64,000 nucleotides of DNA from Echinarachnius parma (Eukaryota > Echinodermata > Echinoidea > Clypeasteroida > Echinarachniidae). The notes under the pieces were generated by a model. The model was given only the letters and a program-made list of their open reading frames with translations. It had not been told where the DNA came from and made no database searches. Positions 13,101-28,100 of this stretch are shown piece by piece. The translations under genes and the position numbers were made by a program. Location: contig JBAMJV010002044.1 of assembly GCA_037951105.1 (NCBI GenBank), forward strand, positions 62,001 through 126,000. Direction: 5' to 3'. Numbering within the stretch: position 1 is the stretch's first letter; each line of letters opens with the position of its first letter.

Positions 13101-16100
13101 ACTCTCATCGTTAGTACCATTAATTAATGTAAAAGCAAGTGACCAACATTATCAGCAGGTTATCAACAGGATATGCAGGAATATATTGCGTTCTGGTATA
13201 TGATACTAACTCTACCTTATGAAAATAACCATGATGAACAATAACCTCTACCATTATGAAATAAAATAACACATTTGATTTGATAATGTGTGTTAGTTCC
13301 ATATACAACTGGTGAGGATCAAATTAACGCATACACATGAGTGACTCACAAACACACACACATACACACTTACATACACACAATCACACGCACACAAACA
13401 TATACAGACACATACATACATACAGACACACACATGACTACACCTTCCATTCATGAAAGGTATATACATCGTTACCTAAACAAATAATTGAAATGTCCAT
13501 ACACTGATCTCACTATACTTGTCTAAATTCACAGATATCAACGAATGCGCACCATCTCCCTGCCAGAATGGAGCGACCTGTACGGACCTTGTAAATGGAT
13601 ACACCTGCACGTGTGCTACAGGATTTACAGGAATAAATTGCACTACTGGTATGAAAATAACACTACCTTAACAAATAATACATTCGACATAATATTTAGT
13701 ATAAATACCTTTATTATAAAACTAGGAAAGACATCTTTAAATGCACAAATAATTGAAATGTCCATAAACTGATCTCGCTCTACTTGTCCGAATTCACAGA
13801 TATCGACGAATGTGCACCATCTCCCTGTCATAATGGAGCGACCTGTGCGGACCTTGGGAATGGATACACCTGTACGTGTGCTGCAGGATTTACAGGAATA
13901 AATTGCACTACTGGTATGAAAATAACACTACCTTATCAAAAAAAACATTCGACAACATATTTAGTGTAAATACTTTTGTTATAAAACTAGGAAAGACATC
14001 TTTAAATACACAAATAATTGAAATTTCCATAAACTGATCTCACTCTACTTGTTTTAATTCACAGATATCGACGAATGTGCACCATCTCCCTGTCAGAATG
14101 GAGCGACCTGTACGGACCTTGAGAATGGATACACCTGTACGTGTGCTGCAGGATTTACAGGAATAAATTGCACCACTGGTATGAAAATAACACTACCTTA
14201 TCAAATAATACATTCGACATAATATTTAGTGTAAATACCTTTATTATAAAACTAGGAAAGACATCTTTAAATACACAAATAATTGAAATGTCCATAAACT
14301 GATCTCACTCTACTTGTTTTAATTTACAGATATCGACGAATGTGCACCATCTCCCTGTCAGAATGGAGCGACCTGTACGGACCTTGAGAATGGATACACC
14401 TGTACGTGTGCTGCAGGATTTACAGGAATAAATTGCGCTACTGGTATGAAAATAACACTACCTTATTGAAAAATATATTCGACATAATACGTAGTGTAAA
14501 TACCTTTATTATAACACTATGAAAGACATCTTTAAATACACAAATAATTGAAATGTCCATAAACTGATCTCACTCTACTTGTCTGAATTCACAGATATCG
14601 ACGAATGTGCACCATATCCCTGTCAGAATGGAGCGACCTGTGCGGACCTTGAGAATGGATACACCTGTACGTGTGCTGCAGGATTTACAGGAATAAATTG
14701 CACTACTGGTATGAAAATAACACTACCTTATTAAATAATACATTCGACATAATATTTAGTGTAAATACCTTTATTATAAAACTAGGAAAGACATCTTTAT
14801 ATACACAAATAATTGAAATGTCCATAAACTGATCTCACTCTACTTGTCTGAATTCACAGATATCGACGAATGTGCACCATCTCCCTGTCAGAATGGAGCG
14901 ACCTGTACGGACCTTGAGAATAGAGTGGTGAAGTGTGATGTCATAAATTATGTCATAAACATTTTTTTTTGAATTTTCAAATTTGGACTTCATTTTCAGA
15001 AAGAGCATAACAAATAATGTCCAAATACCGAAAATCAAAGGAATAGGTTACGTATTGGCTGAGATATGCCCATCCGAATGATTTTTTTTGTCAATGGGCA
15101 ATTAGTGTTATAGTGCACTGGTTCATACATTTATGAACCAGTGCACTATAACACTGATTGCCCATTGAAGTAAAATTCATTCAGATGGGCATATCTCAGC
15201 CAATACGTAACCTATTCCTTTGATTTTCGGTATCTGGACATTATTTGTTATGCTCTTTCTGAAAATGAAGTCCAAATTTGAAAATTCTAAAAAAGTGTTT
15301 TTATGACGTCATGGCTTCTGTACTCTATGGATACACCTGTACGTGTGCTGCAGGATTTACAGGAATAAATTGCACTACTGGTATAAAAATAACACTACCT
15401 TATCAAATAAAACATTCGACAAAATATTTAGTGTAAATACCTTTATTATAAAACTAGGAAAGACATCTTTAAATACACAAATAATTGAAATGTCCATAAA
15501 CTGATCTCACTCTACTTGTTTTAATTCACAGATATCGACGAATGTGCACCATCTCCCTGTCAGAACGGAGCGACCTGTACGGACCTTGAGAATGGATACA
15601 CCTGTACGTGTGCTGCAGGATTTACAGGAATAAATTGCACTACTGGTATGAAAATAACACTACCTTATCAAATAAAACATTCGACAACATATTTAGTGTA
15701 AATACTTTTATTATAAAACTAGGAAAGACATCTTTAAATACACAAATAATTGAAATTTCCATAAACTGATCTCACTCTACTTGTTTTAATTCACAGATAT
15801 CGACGAATGTGCACCATCTCCCTGTCAGAATGGAGCGACCTGTACGGACCTTGAGAATGGATACACCTGTACGTGTGCTGCAGGATTTACAGGAATAAAT
15901 TGCACCACTGGTATGAAAATAACACTACCTTATCAAATAATACATTCGACATAATATTTAGTGTAAATACCTTTATTATAAAACTAGGAAAGACATCTTT
16001 AAATACACAAATAATTGAAATGTTCATAAACTGATCTCACTCTACTTGTTTTAATTTACAGATATCGACGAATGTGCACCATCTCCCTGTCAGAATGGAG

Positions 16101-19100
16101 CGACCTGTACGGACCTTGAGAATGGATACACCTGTACGTGTGCTGCAGGATTTACAGGAATAAATTGCACTACTGGTATGAAAATAACACTACCTTATTG
16201 AGAAATATATTCGACATAATACGTAGTGTAAATACCTTTATTATAACACTATGAAAGACATCTTTAAATACACAAATAATTGAAATGTCCATAAGCTGAT
16301 CTCACTCTACTTGTCTGAATTCACAGATATCGACGAATGTGCACCATCTCCCTGTCAGAATGGAGCGACCTGTACGGACCTTGAGAATGGATACACCTGT
16401 ACGTGTGCTGCAGGATTTACAGGAATAAATTGCACTACTGGTATGAAAATAACACTACCTTATTGAAAAATATATTCGACATAATACGTAGTGTAAATAC
16501 CTTTATTATAATACTATGAAAGACATCTTTAAATACACAAATAATTGAAATGTCCATAAACTGATCTCACTCTACTTGTCTGAATTCACAGATATCGACG
16601 AATGTGCACCATATCCCTGTCAGAATGGAACGACCTGTGCGGACCTTGAGAATGGATACACCTGTACGTGTGCTGCAGGATTTACAGGAATAAATTGCAC
16701 TACTGGTATGAAAATAACACTACCTTATTAAATAATACATTCGACATAATATTTAGTGTAAATACCTTTATTATAAAACTAGGAAAGACATCTTTACACA
16801 AATAATTGAAATGTCCATAAACTGATCTCACTCAAAATGTCTGAATTCACAGATATCGACGAATGTGCACCATCTCCCTGTCAGAATGGAGCGACCTGTA
16901 CGGACCTTGAGAATAGAGTGGTGAAGTGTGATGTCATAAATTATGTCATAAACATTTTTTTTTGAATTTTCAAATTTGGACTTCATTTTCAGAAAGAGCA
17001 TAACAAATAATGTCCAAATACCGAAAATCAAAGGAATAGGTTACGTATTGGCTGAGATATACCCATCCGAATGATTTTTTTTGTCAATGGGCAATTAGTG
17101 TTATAGTGCACTGGTTCATACATTTATGAACCAGTGCACTATAACACTGATTGCCCATTGAAGTAAAATTCATTCAGATGGGCATATCTCAGCCAATACG
17201 TAACCTATTCCTTTGATTTTCGGTATCTGGACATTATTTGTTATGCTCTTTCTGAAAATGAAGTCCAAATTTGAAAATTCGGATACACCTGTACGTGTGC
17301 TGCAGGATTTACAGGAATAAATTGCACTACTGGTATAAAAATAACACTACCTTATCAAATAAAACATTCGACAAAATATTTAGTGTAAATACCTTTATTA
17401 TAAAACTAGGAAAGACATCTTTAAATACACAAATAATTGAAATGTCCATAAACTGATCTCACTCTACTTGTTTTAATTCACAGATATCGACGAATGTGCA
17501 CCATCTCCCTGTCAGAACGGAGCGACCTGTACGGACCTTGAGAATGGATACACCTGTACGTGTGCTGCAGGATTTACAGGAATAAATTGCACTACTGGTA
17601 TGAAAATAACACTACCTTATTAAATAATACATTCGACATAATATTTAGTGTAAATATCTTAATTATAAAACTAGTAGCGACATCTTTAAATACACAAATA
17701 ATTGAAATGTCCATAAACTGATCTCACTCTACTTGTCTGAATTCACAGATATCGACGAATGTGCACCATCTCCCTGTCAGAATGGAGCGACATGTACGGA
17801 CCTTGAGAATGGATACACCTGTACGTGTGCTGCAGGATTTACAGGAATAAATTGCACTACTGGTATGAAAATAACACTACCTTATCAAATAATACATTCG
17901 ACATAATATTTAGTATAAATACCTTTATTATAAAACTAGGAAAGACATCTTTAAATACACAAATAATTGAAATGTCCATAAACTAATCTCACTCTACTTG
18001 TTTTAATTCACAGATATCGACGAATGTGCACCATCTCCCTGTCAGAATGGAGCGACCTGTACGGACCTTGAGAATGGATACACCTGTACGTGTGCTGCAG
18101 GATATACAGGAATAAATTGCACTACTGGTATGAAAATAACACTACCTTATCAAATAATACATTCGACATAATATTTAGTGTAAATACCTTAATTATAAAA
18201 CTAGGAAAGACATCTTAAAATACACAAATAATTGAAATGTCCATAAACTGATCTCACTCTACTTGTTTTAATTTACAGATATCGACGAATGTGCACCATC
18301 TCCCTGTCAGAATGGAGCGACCTGCACGGACCTTGAGAATGGATACACCTGTACGTGTGCTGCAGGATTTACAGGAATAAATTGCACTACTGGTATGAAA
18401 ATAACACTACCTTATTGAAAAATATATTCGACATAAAACGTAGTGTAAATACCTTTATTATAACACTATGAAAGACATCTTTAAATACACAAATAATTGA
18501 AATGTCCATAAACTGATCTCACTCTACTTGTCTGAATTCACAGATATCGACGAATGTGCACCATCTCCCTGTCAGAATGGAGCGACCTGTGCGGACCTTG
18601 AGAATGGATACACCTGTACGTGTGCTGCAGGATTTACAGGAATAAATTGCACTACTGGTATGAAAATAACACTACCTTATTAAATAATACATTCGACATA
18701 ATATTTAGTGTAAATACCTTTATTATAAAACTAGTAACGACATCTTTAAATACACAAATAATTGAAATGTCCATAAACTGATCTCACCCTACTTGTCTGA
18801 ATTCACAGATATCGACGAATGTGCACCATCTCCCTGTCAGAATGGAGCGACCTGTACGGACCTTGAGAATGGATACACCTGTACGTGTGCTGCAGGATAT
18901 ACAGGAATAAATTGCACTGCTGGTATGAAAATAACACTACTTTATTAAAAAATAATTTCGACATAATATTTAGTGTAAATACCTTTATTATAAAACTAGG
19001 AAAGACATTTTTAAATACACAAATAATTGAAATGTCCATAAACTCATCTCACCTCTACTTGTCCGAATTCACAGATATCGACGAATGTGCACCATCTCCC

Positions 19101-22100
19101 TGTCAGAATGGAGCGACCTGTACGGACCTTGAGAATGGATACATCTGCACGTGTACTGCAGGATTTACAGGAATAAATTGCACTACTGGTATGTTAATAA
19201 CACTCCCTAATCAAATAATACATTCGACATAATATTTAGTATGAATACAAGGAAAAACATCTTTAAATACACAAATAATTGAAATGCCCATAAACTAATC
19301 TCACTCTACTTGTTTTAATTCACAGATATCGACGAATGTGCACCATCCCCCTGTCAGAATGGAGCGACCTGTACGGACCTTGAGAATGGATACACCTGCA
19401 CGTGTGCTGCAGGATTTACAGGAATAAATTGCACTACTGGTATGAAAATAACACTACCTTATTAAATAATAATTTCGACATAATATTTTGTGTAAATTGC
19501 TTTATTGTAAAACTAGGAAAGACATCTTTATATACACAAATAATTGAAATGTCCATAAACTCATCTCGCTCTACTTGTCCGAATTCACAGATATCGACGA
19601 ATGTGCACCATCTCCCTGTCAGAATGGAGCGACCTGTGCGGACCTTGAGAATGGATACACCTGTACGTGTGCTGCAGGATTTACAGAATAAGTTGCACTA
19701 CTGGTATGTTAATAACACTACCTTATTAAATAATACATTCGACATAATATTTAGTGTAAATACCTTTATTATAAAACTAGTAACGACATCTTTAAATACA
19801 CAAATAATTGAAATGTCCATAAACTGATCTCACTCTACTTGTCTAAAATCACAGATATCGACGAATGTGCACCATCTCCCTGTCAGAATGGAGCGACCTG
19901 TACGGACTTTGAGAATGGATACACCTGTACGTGTGCTCCAGGATTTACAGGAATAAATTGGCACTACTGGTATGAAAATAACACTACCTTATCAAATGAT
20001 ACATTCGACATCATATTTAGTGTAAATACCTTTATTATAAAACTAGGAAAGACATCTTTAAATACACAAATAATTGAAATGTCCTTTAACTGATCTCACT
20101 CTACTTGGCTGAATTCACACATATCGACGAATGTGCACCATCTCCCTGTCAGAATGGAGCGACCTGTACGGACTTTGAGAATGGATACATCTGTATGTGT
20201 GCTGCAGGATTTACAGGAATAAGTTGCACTACTGGTATACAAATAACACTACCTTATCAAATAAAACATTCGACATAATATTTAGTGTAAATACCTTTAT
20301 TATAAAACTAGGAAAGACATCTTTAAATACACTAATAATTGAAATGTCCATGAACTGATCTCACTCTACATGTGCATCGCCATATCGTACGCTGAGTATG
20401 AACTGGCGATAATAAACTATACTATTTTTTAAGGGCACTTTGAAACAGTAAACTATGTCCAATTTATAAATAAAATTGTATAATATCTGACAATGTTTCG
20501 CTTCGATAGTTATGTGCACGCTACCAACGGGAGCAGAATACCAATTCACAGTCTTCACTCCTACGAAAGACGGGTACCAGACAAACGAGGTCCTCCTGAT
20601 GGAGTGTGCAACCGGGTCGCCGGGACAGGGGTCGATGATCAGTTTCTGCTTAGCTAGTGGCGAGTGGAACCCGCCCTTGTTGGTATGCTACGGTATGTTG
20701 TATTTTAACTTGTTTAGTTTTGTTTACTTGACCTAAGTATATACATAGACAAATAACAAAACTAAATTTAACTACTGTATTGAATCAATTCATCATGGGA
20801 TGATCCCTGTTTAACATACCAGAAGCAGTTAGAGTAATTTATTATTAAGCGGTATTTATTTGAAGCAGATGAATTTCAGGTCAAAATCGGTTCAGAAACA
20901 GCAGAAATAGTTATGCCTTCTATTGGAATAAATGTGGGGCCTACACATTTTCGAACATATTATTTAAAATGGACATTAAATAGATGTTCATGATCTCTCT
21001 ATCAAAGCACTTGTTTAACCAAACATCACATTCATGTTTTTTTTAAATTAGAAATGGTTGAAACCTTGATCATTTCAGAAGGCGCCCTCTTGTGTTTAAA
21101 CGGCTGCTTGTTCAATGATAACATCATTCTAACTTAGCCGTTTGTATGTTTTTGGCATGGTAGAGTTAGAAAGTATATTAGTTTGTAATGAAATGGGGCA
21201 AGTTTTGGTTACTAAAATTCAGTTTGACCAGAATGTTTATATCCCTTTAATTTTTATGCGGAACTTCTATGATGCAGAGAAATTTCAAGTATAACCAAAT
21301 CCTGCAAATTGCAAACATGCCCCACAACTTTATTTGGAATATGTATTTGACTATTACCATCATAAAAATATTATTTAAGTAAATTGTGTGTTAATATGTA
21401 CCTTCATCGACGCGATGCCGGTAGGTAGTGGTTGAGTATTTAAGGGTTTCATCAACTTAAAGGCAATGGTGAATAAGTGTAATCTTGGAACACACTGTAT
21501 TGTGCACGCGTGATATATCTTAATTTTGATTAAAATAAATGCAATGTAAATTCAATGTGAAGTTATGATCTGATCAATATTTGTATAAGGATAGTATTGT
21601 TTCGGTCAAATATAATTTTAGTAACCAAAACTTGTAAGTTATTATATATTAAAAGGTATCAGTTATGATTCAATTATGCTTGAATGGTAGTAAAAACATA
21701 TTAATAGTTAAGTTACATTGAGGGCAGTTTTCATTAAAAACAGTCGAGGACGCCCTCCAGACTAGTGCTGAGTCAAATCAAAAATTTTGAAAACCGGATA
21801 TGAGTCGTGTAAAAACGGTCGGATATCGAATATATCCGGAAAAAAAAGAAGAAAAAAAAACAATTATTATTATTATTATTATTATTTTTTTTTTTTTTAA
21901 ATCCGATATAAATATTCTGTCCGTTTTTTCCAATTAGAATCGGTAGGACAGTGCGATGTTAGTGTACAAACTGCTGTCAAGATGAAAGATTTCGATATCT
22001 CTTCATATATTCTTCTAAATTTGGCTCTCACTATACCACTTGTATATTAATCTTCTTACCTTTGGTTTATTATCTGTTTTGTTTATTTGTAATTTATGTA

Positions 22101-25100
22101 AAATACCTTTACTTTTAACTTTAGCAATATATAAGCAGGGTTCATTGTGCCATTTTCTGATCGAATCTATCGAATGGGGATTACACAAACAAAAACAAAC
22201 AAAAAAACGATATATATATATATTATTTTTTCGGATACTCGTATCCGAAAATTTGTATCCGGTACCCGACCTTCACGGTCGGATATCGGATATCCATCCG
22301 TTTGGACTCAACCCTACTCCAGACACATCAAGTTCAAACCGTTTTTAATACAAAGTGTGAATGTGATGTTTGGTTAAAATGATTAATCAATATAGAGATC
22401 ATAAACTACAATTTTAAAACCATTTTGTTATATTTTCAAAAATGTGTATGATGTTTTAATTTTTATTTAAATTATTAAATAAAGGTTGGCCCCAAACATG
22501 GATTGCAATCAGATAAACTGATGGATATGTTAGCTGTTTCTGAACCGATTTTGATCACACAAAGTTGATTCTGTCTTTAAAATTGTGTACTCTTTTTCGA
22601 ATTGTACACATTGTTTTCCATTACCTCACAAAAACTGTATTTTCTTGAAGTGCCCTATAAACCAAAACTGAACTATCCCTGTGATGTGTTTTTGTTCTTA
22701 CTGTTCGTACCTCTATAGACGACTGTGAACCACCGGTCGTCAACAATGGCGTCACGTTCATGCCATACAATACCACCTACAGTCACGGAGACATTGTGAG
22801 CTATGACTGCGTCAACCCAAATGACACAGTCCTTGGGAACTACCAAGCCACTTGTCGCAATGGCACGTGGGACCCTCAGCCGGCTTCTGTCAATCCATTC
22901 TGTCCCGGTACATATTCAAATATGATAAGAACGTCACGTTCCATTACATTATCATGTTACACATTAAAATAAAGCGAAACCCCAATCAGTACAATTGTAT
23001 CACATTTTATGTTAACATTTAACAATTGTATTGACATGTTTGTAGTAAACCTCTAGTATACTCAAGAAAGAGAAGTAAAACAATAATATATTTATTTGTA
23101 TGGTCATAACGAGTGCTATATTCATGTTAATGTTTATGTTTTATATGAATGATAATCTACATCAACTTGTTTATTTTTATGTTAATGCTAATGGTTCTGT
23201 CTTAATACAAAACAAAACAAATTTAAATCATACTTATGATGGGGTTCTTTAACTATATACAGACAACATTGTATTGGACAGGAAATGGCTCCCTTGATTG
23301 ATACACGTACTTTCATCGTTAGTACCATTACAAATGTTGAAACTTGTGACCAACACAGGAGCCGAGGAAAGGTTTTGAAAGTGAAGGGGGGGGGGGGCTG
23401 TCCACATTTGAATTGTTATATATTTTATTATTTTATGCTTATGTATTTCTTTGTTTTAAGCCCAAAAAGTGTTGGGGGGGGGGGGGGGGGGGCTACAGCC
23501 CCCCCCCCCCCCCAGCCCCCGTGGTTCCGCGGCCCCTGCAACATTATCAACACATTTGGCTTTCTGTCACAGCAATACATTTAACATATTTTACTTATTG
23601 TTACTTTGGAGGATCTACAACGGTCGCTTCAACAACCCGACAGCAAAGTTCCGAAAATCCAACACAAATGTCCACCAGACCTACAACAATATCAACTACT
23701 GGTGTCACGCCAACATCTACTGATCTAGGATCAACGATGACAACTGCTGGTCTCACAACATTATCTACCGATCTGGGATCAACGATGTCAACTGCTGGTC
23801 TCACAACAGCATCTACTCTGGGATCAACGATGTCAACTACTGATGTCACAACAGTATCTACTCTGGCATCAACAATGACAACTGCTGGTGCCACAACATT
23901 AGCTACCGATCTGGGATCAACGATGTCAACTGATGGTGGCACAACAACATCTACTCTGGGATCAACAATGCCAACTACTGGTCTCACAACATTATCTACC
24001 GATCTGGGATCAACGATGTCAACTGCTGGTGCCACAACATTATCTACCGATCTGGGATCAACGATGTCAACTGATGGTGGCACAACAACATCTACTCTGG
24101 GATCAACAATGCCAACTACTGGTCTCAAAACATTATCTACTGATCTGGGATCGACAATGTCAACCGCTGGCCTCACAACAGTTTCTACTCTGGAATCAAC
24201 AATGTCAACCCTGGTAACAGATGCAGGTATTACTTCTGGAAACTTCTTATAAACGCTTACAATTGTCTGAAACATATAGTAAATTATTAAGGTTGGGTTA
24301 GCATTTTCGCTCATTACTTGGCCATGCAATGTCCATTTGACTTGAAATTTTGACACAATACCCTGTGCACATATGAGATAACAACAATATACATTGCATC
24401 AACCATTCATCACTTTTTGCACATTTCAACAAAGTTACTAGATCCCTTTAAAAGATGACGATTGACTTGTTTAATATTTATGCGAAATTTGAATTGAAAT
24501 TGATTTTTCATGACTGAGATATGATGATTATTAAAATTTGACAAAATGGCGTCCTGATGACGTTATATTGATGTGACGTCACTGAAAAGGTTCGCAGTTC
24601 TAAATTAGAACATGATCTATCATCATGTGAAGATTCATGACAAATGATTCATCTGATCTTGAGATATGCGACGAACAAAAATGGGAAGAATAATGAACTA
24701 GATTTTGAATTCGTCACTTTTGACGAATTAAGGTTATACATATCGAATTATTATGATAAAAGCATTATTCCAAAAATAACTACTCAATCATCATATAAAT
24801 AATATCACATACTCCCCCCTCCATAATAAAAAGTAAAAAAGAAGAAAAAAAGAAAGTAAAAAAAGTACTGTCTTGGATTCGAACCCACGACCCTTTGATC
24901 TTGTGTCACAAATTATACCGCGAGACCAACATTAGATCTCTTAACGAAAATGGGAAATTTGGAAAGATACATCAGTGATAGCACACTGCATTTGTCATTG
25001 TAACAGTGAATTATTTGACCTTTGAACCTACTTTACATATCCTTAACGCCATTTTCATAATCCGATTTATCTTATGAACATTTTTCCTTTCATTATACCA

Positions 25101-28100
25101 TACATGTGTGCTGAATTTCATGTCCGCGGCGTACGTGGTTATTGAGTATTCATGCTTGATTTATTTGACCTTTAACGGTAAATATGACAATGTAATATGC
25201 ATTTTCGCGATTTGGTGTTAACTTATGAAATGATGGGCTTGCAAATCCCTATCTACATGCGAAATCTCAAATTGATAGCGTAATTCCTTCAGCAGTTTTA
25301 GGTCGATAACATACGTTTTGGCTAACCCTCAATTTGTAACAGATTTGAACTCTTATTTCCAATCAAACAATTCATCAGGATCCATTGAACAAAACTAAAT
25401 GGTGTGAATAGATTGCGAATAGAGCAGAACATCAGCTACGATATATCAAAATTTGGGAGTACATTGATGGAGAATAAGTGAGATATGGTCAAAAGTACAC
25501 TGTGATCGATTTCAACATTGATTGAAATTGAGTAAAATTCGCATTTTCAACTTTAACCGTCAATACGATGACTTTATAAGATTTACTCGGCATAAATGAG
25601 GTATGAATTCGTATCTACAACTAATAATCTATCCGAATATTAAAAATTGGGTGTTTGTGGACTTTTTAAAAAGTTATGGACGAATAAAAAAAGTATGTTT
25701 TTATCATATTTTGCCAATTTGCGTGCGCGCGTAATTTTGACTTTGACGCACGCGTACTCCGTTATTATGAGTCAACAATGACTCAAATTGATAGGGTGTG
25801 TTGAGGGATCTATAAGGAATGCAAAACATGTGAAAAAACGACAATTTTACTATTCATTCGCGCTACGCGCGCAAATACGCGCGCGCCGACGCGCACGCGC
25901 GGAATTTTTTGAAACGCTTAAAATTGTCTGAAACATATAGTAAATTACTCGGGTTAGGGTTTTGAGCATTTTTTGACATTTTTTTTCATTTGACGGACGC
26001 GTACGCGCGCGTCTCCGAGTGTAATTGCACGCGCATGAGCTTAAAAGATGACCATTGACCTGATTAATATTGATGCGAAATTTGAATTGAAATTGATATT
26101 TCATGACTGAGATATGATGATTATTAACATTTTACAAAATGGCGTCCTGATGACGTCACAGTCATGTGACGTCACTGAAAAAGTGGGCAGTTCTAAGTTA
26201 GAACATGATCTATCATCATGTGATTATTCATGACAATTGAATCTTCTGATCTTGAGATAATCGACGAACAAAATTAGGGGGGAGAATAAATAATAAATAA
26301 TAAATAATAAATAAAAATCTTGACGAAATCAATAAGGTTATACATATATGTATAACCTTAATAAATAATACAAATACAAATATTGAGAAATCAATATGTA
26401 ATACGTATGATATACGTATCACCTAAAAACGTTTATTATAATTATGAATATATACACAAATAACCGAAATGTCCATAAACTGATCTCACTCTACTTGTCT
26501 GATTTCACAGATATCGACGAATGTGCATCATTTCCCTGTCAGAATGGATCGACCTGTATGGACCTAGTGAATGGATACACCTGTACGTGTGCGGCAGGAT
26601 ATACAGGAATACAATGCGATATTCGTATGAAAGTAATGTAATACTAACTTATAGAAAAATACATTTGACATAATATTTAGTGTAAATATTTTTATTGTAA
26701 AACTGGGAAGGACATCTTTAACTACACAAATAATTGAAATGTCCATGAACAGATCTCACTCTACTTGTCTGAATTCACAGATATCGACGAATGTGCATTA
26801 TCTCCCTGTCAGAATGGAGCGACATGTACGGACCTTGAGAATGGATACACCTGTACGTGTGCGGCAGGATATACAGGAATAAATTGCGCTACTGGTATGA
26901 AACTGACACTATACCTTATCAAATAAAACATTTGACTTTATATTGAATGTATATTCCATATACACTGGAAAGGATCAAACGCACATATGCATGACTGACT
27001 CACAACTACACACACACACACGCCTACACACATACATTGACACAAGAACATGCAAACAAACCTACACAAACACACACATACATACACATATACAGGTAGA
27101 CGCATACATACACCTTCCATTCGTGATAATTATGTATATACATGTACATCTTTACCTACAAAACAAAATTGAAATGTCCTTTAACTGATCTCACTGTACT
27201 TGGCTGAATTCACAGATATCGACGAATGTGCACCATCTTCCTGTCAGAATGGAGCGACCTGTACGGACCTTGAGAATGGATACACGTGTACGTGTGCTGC
27301 AGGATATACAGGAATAAATTGCACTACTGGTATGAAAATAACACTACCTTATCAAATAATACATTCGACGTTAAATTCAATGTAAATACCTTTATTATAA
27401 AACTAGGAAAAAAAATCTTGAAATACACAAATAATTGAAATGTCCATAAACTGATCTCACTCTACTTGTCTGAAATCACAGATATCGACGAATGTGCACC
27501 ATCTCCCTGTCAGAATGGATCGACCTGTATGGACCAAGTGAATGGATACACCTGTACGTGTGTTGCAGGATATACAGGAATGAATTGCACTACTGGTATG
27601 AAAATAACACTACCTTATCAAATAATACATTCGACGTTAAATTTAATGTAAATACCTTTATTATAAAACTAGGCAAGACATCTTTAAATACACAAATAAT
27701 TGAAATATCCATAAACTGATCTCACTCTACTTGTCTGAATTCACAGATATCGACGAATGTGCACCATCTCCCTGTCAGAAAGGAGCGACCTGTACGGACC
27801 TTGAGAATGGATACACCTGTACGTGTGCTGCAGGATTTACAGGAATAAATTGCACTACTGGTATGAAAATAACACTACCTTATCAAATGATACATTCGAC
27901 ATACATCTTTAAATACACAAATAATTGAAATGTCCATGAACTGATCTCACTCTACTTGTCTGAATTCACAGATATCGACGAATGTGCACCATCTCCCTGT
28001 CAGAATGGAGCGACCTGTACGGACCTTGAGAATGGATACACCTGTACGTGTGCGGCAGGATATACAGGAATAAATTGCGCTACTGGTATGAAACTGACAC

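Larger units (their letters stand above)
24227..26510 (+). other. Intron after the mucin exon; repeats, no exon seen
   Basis: Contains a family B fragment (24290-24451), two copies of a 235-bp direct repeat (24452-24695 and 26041-26280), a tRNA-like segment and a CG-rich alternating tract (25720-26030). Confidence 0.6.

Noticed and set aside
23601-24356. Long - strand frame opposite the mucin exon
   Set aside because: Shadow of the repetitive Thr/Ser exon; the + strand has matching splice sites, phase and neighbours.
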